From Kitasatospora phosalacinea (GTDB lineage Bacteria > Actinomycetota > Actinomycetes > Streptomycetales > Streptomycetaceae): a DNA stretch of 64,000 nucleotides. The stretch spans positions 1 to 64,000 of the forward strand of contig NZ_BSSA01000033.1 of NCBI RefSeq assembly GCF_030268885.1, read 5' to 3'. Both the position numbers and the translations under genes were made by a program. Below are positions 48,941-57,164 of this stretch, piece by piece; position 1 is the stretch's first letter; every line of letters begins with the position of its first letter. A model generated the notes under the pieces. It was not told where the DNA came from and made no database searches. It saw only the letters and a list, made by a program, of their open reading frames with translations.

Positions 48941-48956
48941 ATACCCCCCAGGGTAT
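48941..48956 (+). promoter_or_regulatory. CsoR-family operator, site 2
   Basis: ATACCC-CCCA-GGGTAT has the same arms as site 1 and lies 32-47 bases before the MMPL transporter start. It is followed by TATTATTCG, a rare A+T-rich run that may hold the -10 region. Confidence 0.72.
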
Positions 48957-48987
48957 TATTCGTTCCCTCGCGCTTGGAGAGAGACCA

Positions 48988-51153
48988 GTGAACCGCCCCT
49001 CCCCCGCCCCGGCGGCCCCCGCCCCGGTGGCCCCGGCCGCCCCGCCCCGGCCCGGGCTGCTGGGCCGACTCGGCGTGTGGTCCGTGCACCACGTCAAGAC
49101 CGTGCTGGCCGGTTGGCTGGTGCTGGTGATCGGGCTGGGCGCGTTCGCCCCGCAGGTCACCTCCGCGCTGTCCGGCGCGGGCTGGCAGGCCGACGGCTCC
49201 GAGTCGGTGAAGGTCCGCACGCTCGCCGAGGAGCACTTCGCGGGCAACGCCTCGTCCGCGCTCCAGATCGTGGTGGCCGCGGACCGCCCCGTCACCGAGC
49301 CCGCCGTCCAGCAGACCATCACCAAGGCCGGCGAGATCGCCGCCGCCGACCCGCGGATCTCCACCGTCGTGGCGCCGCAGCCCGGCGCCACCATCAGCCA
49401 GGACGGCCGCACCGCCCTCCTGCTGGCCGGCGCCGCCGCGTCCCCGGACGACATGGTCCGCGCCGCCGACGACCTCAAGGAACCGCTGAACGCGCTGTCC
49501 ACCGACGGGATCAGCGTCCACGCCACCGGCGCGTCCGTGCTGTGGAGCGACTTCAACACCGCCAACCACGACGCGATGATGAAGTCCGAGATCATGTCCT
49601 GGCCGGTCACCCTGGCGATCCTGGTCCTGGCCTTCGGCTCGCTGGTCGCCGCCGGACTGCCGCTGCTGCTCACCATGGCCGGCCTGGCCGCCTCCGCAGG
49701 CTCGCTGGTCCTGATCAGCCACCTGTTCCCGGTCTCCATCTGGGCGATGAACTTCGCCATGATGTTCGCCCTCGCCCTCGGCATCGACTACGCCCTGTTC
49801 CTGGTGGTCCGCTTCCGCAGCGCCCGGACGGGCCGCTCGCTCAGCAGCGCCGGGGCGGTCGCGGAGACCATGGACACCGCGGGCAAGGCCGTCCTGCTCT
49901 CCGGCGCGACCGTGCTGGTCAGCCTGTCCGCCGTCATGCTCGTCCCCTCCCCCGCGTTCCGGTCCATGGCCGGCGGCATCATGCTCGCCGTCCTGTTCGT
50001 GCTCGCCGCCACCCTCACCCTGCTGCCCGCCGTCCTCGGCAAGCTCGGCCACCGCGTCGACGCCCTCGCCCTGCCCTGGGTCAAGACCGGCGAACACCGC
50101 TCCCCGCGCTTCGCCGCCTGGGGCGAGCGCCTGTGGAGGCACCCGCTGCGCTGGGGCGCCCTCGCCCTGGCCGTGCTCATCGCCCTGGCCGCGCCCGTGA
50201 TCGGGCTGCGCACCGCGATGCCCTCGATCACCGTGCTGCCCACCGACGCCAGCGCCCGGGCCGGCTACACCGCCGTCCAGCAGGCCTTCGGCCCCGGCGC
50301 ACCCGGCACCCTGCAGATCCTCACCCCCGCCGACCAGGCCGACACCACCGCCCACGCGATCGCCGCGAACCCCGGCATCGCCGGCGTGATGCCCGCCCAG
50401 AACGCCGCCGACGGCTCCGGCTGGTCGATGATCCAGGCCGTCCCCACCGTCGACCCCTCCAGCCCCGACCTGTCCGGCACCGTCCACTCCCTGCGCGACG
50501 CGCTTCCCGCCGACGCCCTGGTCGGCGGCGCCGCGGTGGAGAACCTCGACCTGCAGCACCTGCTGACCGAGAAGACCCCGCTGGTGATCGGCGTCGTCAT
50601 GGCGCTCGGCTTCGTCCTGCTGCTGTTCGCGCTGCGCGCCCCGCTGATCGCCGCGCTCGGCACCCTCGCCAGCCTGCTGTCCACCGGCGCCGCGTTCGGC
50701 GTGGCCCGGCTGGTCTTCCAGGACGGCCACGGCGCGGGGCTGCTCGGCTTCAGGTCCCAGGGATTCCTGGACGGCTGGGCACCGGTGTTCTTCTTCGCGA
50801 TGATCTTCGCGATCGCGATGGACTACACCGTCTTCCTGCTCGCCTCCGCCAAGGAGCACTACGAGCGCACCGGCGACCCCAGGGAGGCCATGGTCGGCGC
50901 CCTCGCCCACTCCGGCCGGGTGATCTTCGCGGCAGCCGGCGTCATGGTCGCGGTGTTCTTCACCTTCGCCCTCTCCGGCCCGCTGCCGCCCAAGGAGATG
51001 GGCATCGTCCTCGGCGTGGCCGTCCTGCTCGACGCGGCCCTCGTCCGCCTGGTCCTGCTGCCCGTCATCCTCCGCCTGACCGGTCGCGCCGCCTGGCACA
51101 CTCCCCGGTGGCTGGACCGCGTCCTGCCCCGGATCCCGTTCTCGCACTCCTGA
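48988..51153 (+). CDS. MMPL family transporter
   Basis: A 721-residue RND-superfamily membrane protein with the usual 12 helices and two large external loops (about 60-180 and 405-530). The first helix is in VHHVKTVLAGWLVLVIGLGA, and the loop begins WQADGSESVKVRTLAEEHFA. Family signatures are MNFAMMFALALGIDYALFLV and FAMIFAIAMDYTVFLLASAK, the paired GIDYALF/AMDYTVF motifs with the proton-path aspartates. Actinobacterial MMPL proteins export lipids, siderophores or drugs; the substrate here is unknown. The GTG start follows GGAGAGAG. The CsoR-like site suggests induction by copper or reactive sulfur. Confidence 0.93.
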   Translation: MNRPSPAPAAPAPVAPAAPPRPGLLGRLGVWSVHHVKTVLAGWLVLVIGLGAFAPQVTSALSGAGWQADGSESVKVRTLAEEHFAGNASSALQIVVAADRPVTEPAVQQTITKAGEIAAADPRISTVVAPQPGATISQDGRTALLLAGAAASPDDMVRAADDLKEPLNALSTDGISVHATGASVLWSDFNTANHDAMMKSEIMSWPVTLAILVLAFGSLVAAGLPLLLTMAGLAASAGSLVLISHLFPVSIWAMNFAMMFALALGIDYALFLVVRFRSARTGRSLSSAGAVAETMDTAGKAVLLSGATVLVSLSAVMLVPSPAFRSMAGGIMLAVLFVLAATLTLLPAVLGKLGHRVDALALPWVKTGEHRSPRFAAWGERLWRHPLRWGALALAVLIALAAPVIGLRTAMPSITVLPTDASARAGYTAVQQAFGPGAPGTLQILTPADQADTTAHAIAANPGIAGVMPAQNAADGSGWSMIQAVPTVDPSSPDLSGTVHSLRDALPADALVGGAAVENLDLQHLLTEKTPLVIGVVMALGFVLLLFALRAPLIAALGTLASLLSTGAAFGVARLVFQDGHGAGLLGFRSQGFLDGWAPVFFFAMIFAIAMDYTVFLLASAKEHYERTGDPREAMVGALAHSGRVIFAAAGVMVAVFFTFALSGPLPPKEMGIVLGVAVLLDAALVRLVLLPVILRLTGRAAWHTPRWLDRVLPRIPFSHS

Positions 51154-51193
51154 TCCCCGTTCGTCCCCCTGTAGAAGCAGAAGGAGCACTCCC

Positions 51194-51391
51194 ATGTGTC
51201 GTCGCGTCACCTGCAAGTCCTGCGGCAGGCCGAGTTTCGCCGGGTGCGGCATGCACGTCGAACAGGTCCTGGCCGGGATCCCGAAGTCGCAGCGCTGCTC
51301 GTGCGCGGCGGACGCGAAGGCGGCCAAGGCCGCGAAGAGCACCGCAGCACCGACCGGCTCGTGGTTCTCCCGGCTGTTCGGCCGGAGCTGA
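51194..51391 (+). CDS. small cysteine-rich zinc-ribbon-like protein
   Basis: A 65-residue protein. Cys2, Cys7, Cys10, Cys18, Cys35, Cys37 and His21 (MCRRVTCKSCGRPSFAGC, then QRCSC) point to one or two metal sites. The tail TAAPTGSWFSRLFGRS is amphipathic. AGAAGGAG lies 7 bases before the ATG. It follows the MMPL gene by 40 bases and may belong to the same CsoR-like unit. Small proteins starting MCRRVTCK are widespread in actinobacteria as far as I recall, with unknown role. Confidence 0.85.
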   Translation: MCRRVTCKSCGRPSFAGCGMHVEQVLAGIPKSQRCSCAADAKAAKAAKSTAAPTGSWFSRLFGRS

Positions 51392-51405
51392 GCAGCCCGC
51401 GAGCG

Positions 51406-51432
51406 CGCCCCGCCCACCGTCAGGGCGGGGCG
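51406..51432 (+). terminator. hairpin after the small Cys-rich gene
   Basis: CGCCCCGCCC at 51406-51415 pairs perfectly with GGGCGGGGCG at 51423-51432 around ACCGTCA. TTCGCGTTG follows. Confidence 0.82.
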
Positions 51433-51502
51433 TTCGCGTTGTCGGGGGCGGTTGGGAGGATGGCCGCTCCGGACCACGCCCGCCGACCGATGCCGAGGAC
51501 GC

Positions 51503-52064
51503 ATGAGCAACCGCACCGCACCGTCCGCCGACCCCGCCGGTCTGCCGGCCCTGGTCGCCCTGCTGCGCGGAACCCTGGAACGGCACTCCGACGCGGAGGA
51601 GCTGTGGCAGCCGAGCATCCCGCCCGGGGCCGCCCCCGGAACGGTCGGCCCCGAGGTGCCGGGGCCGGTCGCGGCGCTGCTGGAGCTGACGGACGGGCCG
51701 TGCTTCGGCCCCGTCGGGCAGGTGTTCAGCAGCGACCAACTGTCCTGGCGCCAGTGCCGGGACAACCTGGTGGGCGCCGCCCCCCCCCGGCGGCGGCACC
51801 CTCGCGGACGCCTCGCACTTCCACTTCTTCGGCGAGGTGCACGGCAACCCGCTGCTGTACGACCACACCGACGGCAGCGTGTGGCGGGTGCCCGAGGAGG
51901 GCTTCGTCTGGTACACGGGCTGCCGCCTGGAGCGGATCGCCGACGGCGTCGAGGAGTTCTTCAGCACGTGGGCGGCCTCCCCGCGTTACCTCGACCTCGT
52001 CCGGGGCACCCCCGACGAACCGGACGACTGGTACCGGCTGCTGCGGTTGGCCGGGCTGGCCTGA
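51503..52064 (+). pseudogene. SUKH/SMI1-like gene interrupted by a frameshift in a C run
   Basis: The frame from the ATG at 51503 codes for a normal protein (LPALVALLRGTLERHSDAEE, then AALLELTDGPCFGPVGQVFS) up to a run of nine C at 51780-51788. After that it becomes Arg/Pro-rich. The sensible continuation is in another frame: GGTLADASHFHFFGEVHGNP, then LLYDHTDGSVWRVPEEGFVW, ending LRLAGLA at 52064. One C fewer would join them into a protein of about 186 residues with the layout of SMI1/KNR4-SUKH-like immunity or regulatory proteins. It may be a true mutation, a phase-variable tract or a sequencing error. The start lacks a strong ribosome site. Confidence 0.8.
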
Positions 52065-52091
52065 CGCAGCGGCCCCGGGCGCGGGCCGGGC

Positions 52092-52832
52092 TCAGGCGAG
52101 CAGGGCGGCGACCTCGGCGAGGGAGCGCACCCGGGGGACGTCCGCGGGCGGTTCGGCGCCGGGGGCCGGGGTGCGGTCGAGCCAGATGCCGAGCAGTCCG
52201 GCGGCGGTGGCGGCCCGGGCGTCCAGGTCGAGGCGGTCGCCGACGTACGCGGTGCGGGCGGGGTCGGTGCCGAGGGTGCGGCAGGCGAGGTGGAAGATCG
52301 CCGGGTCGGGCTTGGGGCGGCCGCACTCGCCGGAGGCGGTGGTGTGCGGGGCGAGCGCGCCCAGGCCGATGGCGTGCAGTTTGCTGCGCTGGATCGCGCC
52401 CTCGCCGTTGGTGATCACGCCGAGCCGCCGCCCCGCGCCCAACTCCCGCACCGCGTCCGGGACGTCGGGGTAGGCGCGCCAGGACGCGCGGTAGCACCGC
52501 AGGTAGCCGGCGAACCAGGCGTCGGCGCGTTCGGCCGACCACGGGCCGAGGCCGAGGTGCGCGGCCAGCGCGACCGCCCGGGCCCGGCGCTGCTCCTGGA
52601 CGGTCAACTCACCGGCCAGGTAGCGGTCGTACTCGGTGCGCTCGACCCGGCGCCAGAACCGCAGCACCTCGTCCTGGTCGAACTCCGGTGCGCCCGGGGC
52701 GGGTTCGCCGTCGGGGCGGTGTCCGGAGGGCTCCGCCAGCTCCGCCGCGACCCCGGCCAGGACGGCCGCCTCGGCCGCCGCGTCGTGGTCCAGCAGGGTG
52801 CCGTCGAGGTCGAACAGCACGGCTTCGATCAT
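52092..52832 (-). CDS. HAD family hydrolase
   Basis: A 246-residue haloacid dehalogenase-type phosphatase. Motif I is LFDLDGTLLDHD (residues 6-17). A helical cap follows (VLRFWRRVERTEYDRYLAGE, then WFAGYLRCYRASWRAYPDVP). Motif II Thr/Ser is in GVITNGEG, motif III Lys in GRPKPDPAIFH, and motif IV in YVGDRLDLDARAA. It is of the HAD-IA group, which acts on small phosphates; the substrate is unknown. It lies 24 bases after the ADP-ribosylglycohydrolase gene on the same strand, so the two are probably co-transcribed. Confidence 0.93.
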   Translation of the reverse strand: MIEAVLFDLDGTLLDHDAAAEAAVLAGVAAELAEPSGHRPDGEPAPGAPEFDQDEVLRFWRRVERTEYDRYLAGELTVQEQRRARAVALAAHLGLGPWSAERADAWFAGYLRCYRASWRAYPDVPDAVRELGAGRRLGVITNGEGAIQRSKLHAIGLGALAPHTTASGECGRPKPDPAIFHLACRTLGTDPARTAYVGDRLDLDARAATAAGLLGIWLDRTPAPGAEPPADVPRVRSLAEVAALLA

Positions 52833-52856
52833 CCTGGCCTCCTCCGGGCGTCCACC

Positions 52857-54098
52857 CTACCGGCCACCGGGGCCGGGCCCGGCGGCGTCCTGCTCGATCT
52901 CCAGCAAGGCGTCCACCAGGCGCGCGGGCCCGGCGACGTGCGCGGGGTGGGCCTCGCCGAGGGCGGCGACGGGGCGCCAGCCGTCGCGCTGCGCGGCGAA
53001 GGCGAGCGACCAGGTCTCGGCGCCGGTGTCGGCGCGGTGCAGGTGGAGCACGCCCTCGGCGGTGCGGGTCAGCCAGCGGGGGGTGTGCAGGCCGCGGCGG
53101 TAGCGCTGCCAGTGGTGCTCGGACCAGAGCAGGTCGGGCACCGGGTGGGGCCGGGGCAGCCGCATCGGGGTGAGCGGGCGCGGGGCGGGGCGCAGCGGCG
53201 GCGGGAACGCCCAGTCGGGGAGGGGTTCGCGGGCGGCCAGCCAGTGGGCGGGGATGCCCGCGGTGCCGGTGCGGGCGGCGACCACGCCGCCGGTGATCGC
53301 GGCGACGGTGTCGACGTCGCCGCCCGCGCCGATCGCGGCCCACACCGCGGCCGGGTAGTCGGTGAGCCAGTGCGCGGCGCACCACAGCGCGTACGGGACG
53401 GTGTCGGCGGCGCTGGTGCGGCTGCCGTTGCCGAGCACGGCGGCGGCCGCGGCGGGGTCGCTGCGGTCGGTCAGCCGGGCGGCCTCGGCCAGGCCGCGGC
53501 GTACCGTGCCGGTCGGGGTGAGGGCCGCGACGGCCTGCAAGTACCGTGCGGGCGTCGTGGGTTCGGTGCGGGCCCGGACGGCGAGGGCGGCGGCGACGGC
53601 GACCGCGATCGCGCCGTCCACGGCCTGCGGGTGGGTGTGGGTGGTCACGGCGGTGTCGGCGGCCGGGCGGACGGCGGCGGCCGGGTCGGCGGCGTGCGCG
53701 GCGCCGAGCGGGGCGACCCGCATGGCGGCGCCGTTGCCGAACGAGCCCTGGCCGTCGAAGAGTTCGGCGGCCAGGCGGCGCGCGTCGCCGCCCTCCCGGA
53801 CCAGCCGCAGCATCCGGTTCGCGGCCGGGCCGTAGCCGCGGTCGAAGTCGTGGTGGCGGGCGAAGGCGTGGGTGAGGTCGAAGGTGTCGATGCTGCCGCG
53901 CTCGTGCTGGGCGGCGTACACCGAGCAGGCCATCTCGGTGTCGTCGGTCCACGGCCAGGGGCCGGGGGGCTCGGTGCGCGCGTCGAGGTGGGCGCGGGCG
54001 GTGTCGGGGACGAAGAACTGGGCGCCGAGCGCGTCGCCGACGGACAGGCCCTGGAGGGCGTCGAACGCGGGGCCGCGGTGCGGGGAGGAGTCAGTCAT
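52857..54098 (-). CDS. ADP-ribosylglycohydrolase family protein
   Basis: A 413-residue all-helical (DraG/ARH-like) hydrolase. The metal motifs are WPWTDDTEMACSVYAA (near residue 50) and IGAGGDVDTVAAITGGVVAA (about 220-240), which hold the aspartates that bind the two magnesium ions. The first 290 residues cover the domain. The C-terminal 130 residues (LLWSEHHWQRYRRGLHTPRW, then SLAFAAQRDGWRPVAALG) are an added, unrecognised part. It should remove ADP-ribose from a protein or small molecule. The start ATG at 54098 follows GGTGGGGCGCGT. Confidence 0.9.
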   Translation of the reverse strand: MTDSSPHRGPAFDALQGLSVGDALGAQFFVPDTARAHLDARTEPPGPWPWTDDTEMACSVYAAQHERGSIDTFDLTHAFARHHDFDRGYGPAANRMLRLVREGGDARRLAAELFDGQGSFGNGAAMRVAPLGAAHAADPAAAVRPAADTAVTTHTHPQAVDGAIAVAVAAALAVRARTEPTTPARYLQAVAALTPTGTVRRGLAEAARLTDRSDPAAAAAVLGNGSRTSAADTVPYALWCAAHWLTDYPAAVWAAIGAGGDVDTVAAITGGVVAARTGTAGIPAHWLAAREPLPDWAFPPPLRPAPRPLTPMRLPRPHPVPDLLWSEHHWQRYRRGLHTPRWLTRTAEGVLHLHRADTGAETWSLAFAAQRDGWRPVAALGEAHPAHVAGPARLVDALLEIEQDAAGPGPGGR

Positions 54099-54202
54099 AC
54101 GCGCCCCACCGAACCGTGCGGGCGGGGCGGGTGTCAAGGCCGTCCGGGCGACCGGGGTCTGGGAGGATCGGGGACGCGTCCCTGAACGGAAGGCGGTGTC
54201 CG

Positions 54203-54403
54203 GTGGTCGGTGCGGTGCTGGTGGTCGTCCTGGTGCTGGTGCTGGGCGGCTGCGTCTGCGTGGTGTGGGCCGAGCGCGGCGGCCCCGGCTGGGTGCGCCT
54301 GGCCGCCCGGGCCACGCTCGGTGCGGGCGAGCTGGTGCGCCGGGCGGAGCGCAGGCGTCGGCGGCGCGGCATCTCCGACGGACCCGACGGCGGCGGGGAT
54401 TGA
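54203..54403 (+). CDS. small membrane protein, hypothetical
   Basis: A 66-residue protein: one hydrophobic helix (VVGAVLVVVLVLVLGGCVCV) followed by a basic tail (RLAARATLGAGELVRRAERR). The GTG at 54203 has GGAAGG 9 bases upstream. Codon use is normal for a gene. It is convergent with the SRAP gene, 7 bases away. No family is recognised. Confidence 0.55.
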   Translation: MVGAVLVVVLVLVLGGCVCVVWAERGGPGWVRLAARATLGAGELVRRAERRRRRRGISDGPDGGGD

Positions 54404-54410
54404 CGGTAGG

Positions 54411-55154
54411 TCAGTCGGACAGGCCCAGCGGGTCGGGGGCGTCGGTGAGCAGTTCGGGACCGTTGGCGGAGACCCGGTTGACGGCCGTCGGCACGGCCCG
54501 GACCCGCAGGTCGCCGTCGGCGGGGCGCTGCAGCAGGTCGTGCAGGTCCTCGCGGCCGCGGTTGGCGGGGTCGAGCCAGTCGTCGAGCTCCGCGCGGGGG
54601 ACCAGCATCGGCATCCGGTCGTGCACCCGCCCGGCCCGGTCGGTGGCGTCGGTAGTCAGGATCGTCGTGGTGGCCAGCCAGGCCGCCGGGTCGTCCTCCG
54701 GCACGCTCGCGTCCCGCCAGAACTCGTACAGCCCGGCCATCAGCATGAGCCCGCCGGTGGAGAGGAAGTACGGCTGCTTGTAGGCCTTGCGGCCGTCGGC
54801 GGCGGGCACCTGGCGCCACTCGTAGTAGCCGTCGGCGGGGATGACGCAGCGGCGGGCCGCGAACGCCCGGCGGAAGGAGGGCTTCTGGTCGACGGTCTCC
54901 GAGCGGGCGTTGATCAGCCGGGCCGCGCCCGAGCGGTCCTTCGCCCAGGACGGCACCAATCCCCAGCGCAGCACCCGCAGTTGGCGCTGCACCTCGCCGG
55001 TGTCGGCGTCCACCCGCTCCAGCACCGCGGAGACCGGGTCGGTCGGGGCCACGTTCCAACTCGGGGCCAGGGCCTCGGACGGCTCCCAGCTCGTCACGTC
55101 GAGCAGGGAGGCCAGGTCGGCGGAGGGGGTGGTGGAGACGAAGCGGCCGCACAT
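54411..55154 (-). CDS. SOS response-associated peptidase (SRAP/YedK-HMCES)
   Basis: A 247-residue protein of the SRAP family. The invariant catalytic Cys2 is in MCGRFV, with Asn in INARSETVDQ, Glu in YYEWRQ, and His in RVHDRMPMLV. These residues form a thiazolidine crosslink to abasic sites in single-stranded DNA. The length is normal. Initiator methionine removal is required to expose Cys2. No SOS (LexA) box is evident right upstream. It stands alone between a small membrane gene and an aldo/keto reductase. Confidence 0.94.
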   Translation of the reverse strand: MCGRFVSTTPSADLASLLDVTSWEPSEALAPSWNVAPTDPVSAVLERVDADTGEVQRQLRVLRWGLVPSWAKDRSGAARLINARSETVDQKPSFRRAFAARRCVIPADGYYEWRQVPAADGRKAYKQPYFLSTGGLMLMAGLYEFWRDASVPEDDPAAWLATTTILTTDATDRAGRVHDRMPMLVPRAELDDWLDPANRGREDLHDLLQRPADGDLRVRAVPTAVNRVSANGPELLTDAPDPLGLSD

Positions 55155-55214
55155 GCGTCCCAGCCTGCCACCGACCCCCGACAACCGCACGCGCCGACAC
55201 CCGCGGACCGGGGT

Positions 55215-56186
55215 TCAGGAGTAGAAGTTGCGCTCCCAGCGGTGCCCGGCGAGGACCTTCAGCTGCTCCTCGGTCAGCGGCACCCCGTCGCCCACCGCCG
55301 CGTTGCGCTCGACGTTGCGCACCGAGCGCATGCCCGGGATGACGGTGGACACGGCGGGCGAGCTGAGCACGAACCGCAGGGCGGTCTCGGCGAGTTGCTC
55401 GTCGCCGATGCCCAGGTCCGCGGTGAGCGCGGCCACCCGGCGGGCGACCTGGGCGGGCCGGTCGCCGCGGAAGTAGCGGCGCCGGAAGTCGCCCTCGGGG
55501 AAGGTGGTGTCGGCGGTGATCCGGCCGGTCAGGCCGCCCTCGTCCAGGGCGACCCGGACGATCACCCCGACGCCGTGCTCCCGGCAGGCCGGGAACAGTT
55601 CGTCCAGCGGCGACTGGTCGAAGACGTTGAAGATCACCTGCACCGCGTCCACCGCACCGCTGCGCACCAACTCGACGGCGCTGTGCGGCTCGTGGTCGTT
55701 GACCGAGACGCCGAACAGGCCGATCAGGCCCTCCTGCTTCAGCTCCTGCACGGTCTCCAGCCAGTCGCCGCGGCCCAGCCACTCGTCGCTCCACACGTGG
55801 AACTGCACCAGGTCGAAGCGCTCCAGGCCGCTGGCGGCCAGCGAGGTGTGCAGGCTCTCCCGGATGTGCGCCCCGGGGAAGGTCTCGGCCGGGTCGACGC
55901 CGCGCCGGGCGGGCCACTGGCCGTTCAGCGGCGGCACCTTGGTCGCCACCAGCACCCGCTCGCCGTTCGCGGCCCGCTCCCGCACCACCCGGCCGACCAG
56001 CCGCTCGCTCTCCCCGTAGCCGCGGGCGGTGTCGACGAAGTTCACCCCCAGGTCGACCGCCCGGTGCAGCGCCGCCAGCGACTCCTCCTCCCGCGCGCCC
56101 ACCCAGCTGGACGCCCCGATCCCCCACGCTCCGAAACCGACCTCCGACACCTCGACGCCGCTGCGCCCGAGTGCGCGGTACCGCAT
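55215..56186 (-). CDS. aldo/keto reductase
   Basis: A 323-residue NADPH-dependent (beta/alpha)8 oxidoreductase. The tetrad is recognisable: Asp and Tyr in GVNFVDTARGYGESERLVG, Lys in LVATKVPPLNG, and His in VQFHVWSDEW. The beginning MRYRALGRSGVEVSEVGFG and the end segment AVSTVIPGMRSVRNVERN place it in the YajO/AKR11-13-like group. The substrate is unknown. It appears monocistronic. Confidence 0.93.
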   Translation of the reverse strand: MRYRALGRSGVEVSEVGFGAWGIGASSWVGAREEESLAALHRAVDLGVNFVDTARGYGESERLVGRVVRERAANGERVLVATKVPPLNGQWPARRGVDPAETFPGAHIRESLHTSLAASGLERFDLVQFHVWSDEWLGRGDWLETVQELKQEGLIGLFGVSVNDHEPHSAVELVRSGAVDAVQVIFNVFDQSPLDELFPACREHGVGVIVRVALDEGGLTGRITADTTFPEGDFRRRYFRGDRPAQVARRVAALTADLGIGDEQLAETALRFVLSSPAVSTVIPGMRSVRNVERNAAVGDGVPLTEEQLKVLAGHRWERNFYS

Positions 56187-56370
56187 CCGTGGTCCTCCTG
56201 ACCCGAGTCGACCGTTCCGGGAGGCGACCCTAGGCGGCGGGGCGGGGCGGGCGCCAGGGGGTTGCGGGTGCTGGGGCAGCCTGGCGGCTCGACCGGGACG
56301 GACGCGGGGGCCGCCGCACTACACTCCGCGCTGTGCTCCTCACCCGTGCTCCGCAAGCCCTCGCCCGCTC

Positions 56371-57048
56371 GTGACGGCCGCCGACCTGTCGGCCGCCCTC
56401 GGCCCGTACTTCGCCGTCCGCACCGACCCGGCCCCGCCGCCGGGGTTCCGGCCGTTGGCCGAACTGTACGGGGCGGGCGGCCCGTTGGCGGCGCGGGTCG
56501 CCGAGGTGGGGCGGCTGCTGGGGACGGTGGAGCCGCGGGTGGCGGCGTCGACGGCGCACCTGGGGCTGGCGGCGCGGCTGTGGTCGGTGGCCCTGGGGAC
56601 GGCGGTGGTGACGGGGCGGGTGGCGGAGCTGGGCGGGGCCTGGTTCGCGCTGCCGCCGCAGGGGCCGTTCGACCTGTGGTTGCCCTCCTCGGAGGGGCCG
56701 GAGGCCGGCGTCGAGGCGCTGGAGGTCGCGGTGTGGGAGCGGCAGTTGGCGCCGTTGGCGGACGCGGTGCGGGTGGTGGCGCCGGTGGCGCCGGGGCTGT
56801 TGGCGGGCAATGCGGCGTCCGCGCTGGTGGGCGCGGCGCGGCAGGTGGGGTCGGTGCCGGCGCTGCGGGCTCCGGCGGCGGCGTTGGCGCGCGGGCTGCT
56901 GGCGCGTCCGGCGCTGGCGGGCACGGGTGCGGCGACGGCGCCCGGCGGGCCGTTGGGGTTCCGCCGGACGTCGTGCTGCCTGTACTACCGGACGCCGTCC
57001 GGCGGGTTGTGCGGTGACTGCGTGTTCACCCGGCCGCCGGGGCGGTGA
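56371..57048 (+). CDS. FhuF-like (2Fe-2S)-binding protein
   Basis: A 225-residue protein. The C terminus holds the four-cysteine iron-sulfur motif CC-x10-C-x2-C (TSCCLYYRTPSGGLCGDC), as in FhuF-type ferric-siderophore reductases. The first 180 residues are helical and Ala-rich with weak similarity between family members. The GTG at 56371 lacks a ribosome site. The neighbour on the other side of a small gene remnant encodes a helical-backbone metal receptor, so a joint role in siderophore iron use is plausible. Confidence 0.85.
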   Translation: MTAADLSAALGPYFAVRTDPAPPPGFRPLAELYGAGGPLAARVAEVGRLLGTVEPRVAASTAHLGLAARLWSVALGTAVVTGRVAELGGAWFALPPQGPFDLWLPSSEGPEAGVEALEVAVWERQLAPLADAVRVVAPVAPGLLAGNAASALVGAARQVGSVPALRAPAAALARGLLARPALAGTGAATAPGGPLGFRRTSCCLYYRTPSGGLCGDCVFTRPPGR

Positions 57049-57162
57049 TCAGCTGCGGGCGGCCAGGTCGAGCGCGATGTCGATGATCATGTCCTCCTGG
57101 CCGCCGACCAGGCGGCGCCGCCCGCACTCCGTCGGGATGTCGCGGACGTCGACGGCGGGCCC
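57049..57162 (-). pseudogene. C-terminal remnant of a 4-hydroxy-2-oxovalerate aldolase
   Basis: The last 37 codons before a stop at 57049-57051 read VDVRDIPTECGRRRLVGGQE, then DMIIDIALDLAARS. This is the conserved C-terminal end of 4-hydroxy-2-oxovalerate aldolase (MhpE/BphI/HsaF type), a meta-cleavage-pathway enzyme. The upstream sequence is not aldolase but the tail of the metal-receptor gene, which stops at 57165. The fragment has no start and is certainly not functional alone. It marks a past deletion or rearrangement at this spot. The stop codon abuts that of the convergent FhuF-like gene. Confidence 0.8.
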
Positions 57163-57164
57163 GA

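Noticed and set aside
47257..51765. 1500-codon minus-strand open frame opposite ctaG, DUF302 and MMPL
   Set aside because: Low-complexity Gly/Gln/Asp-rich shadow of the MMPL gene with no family features.
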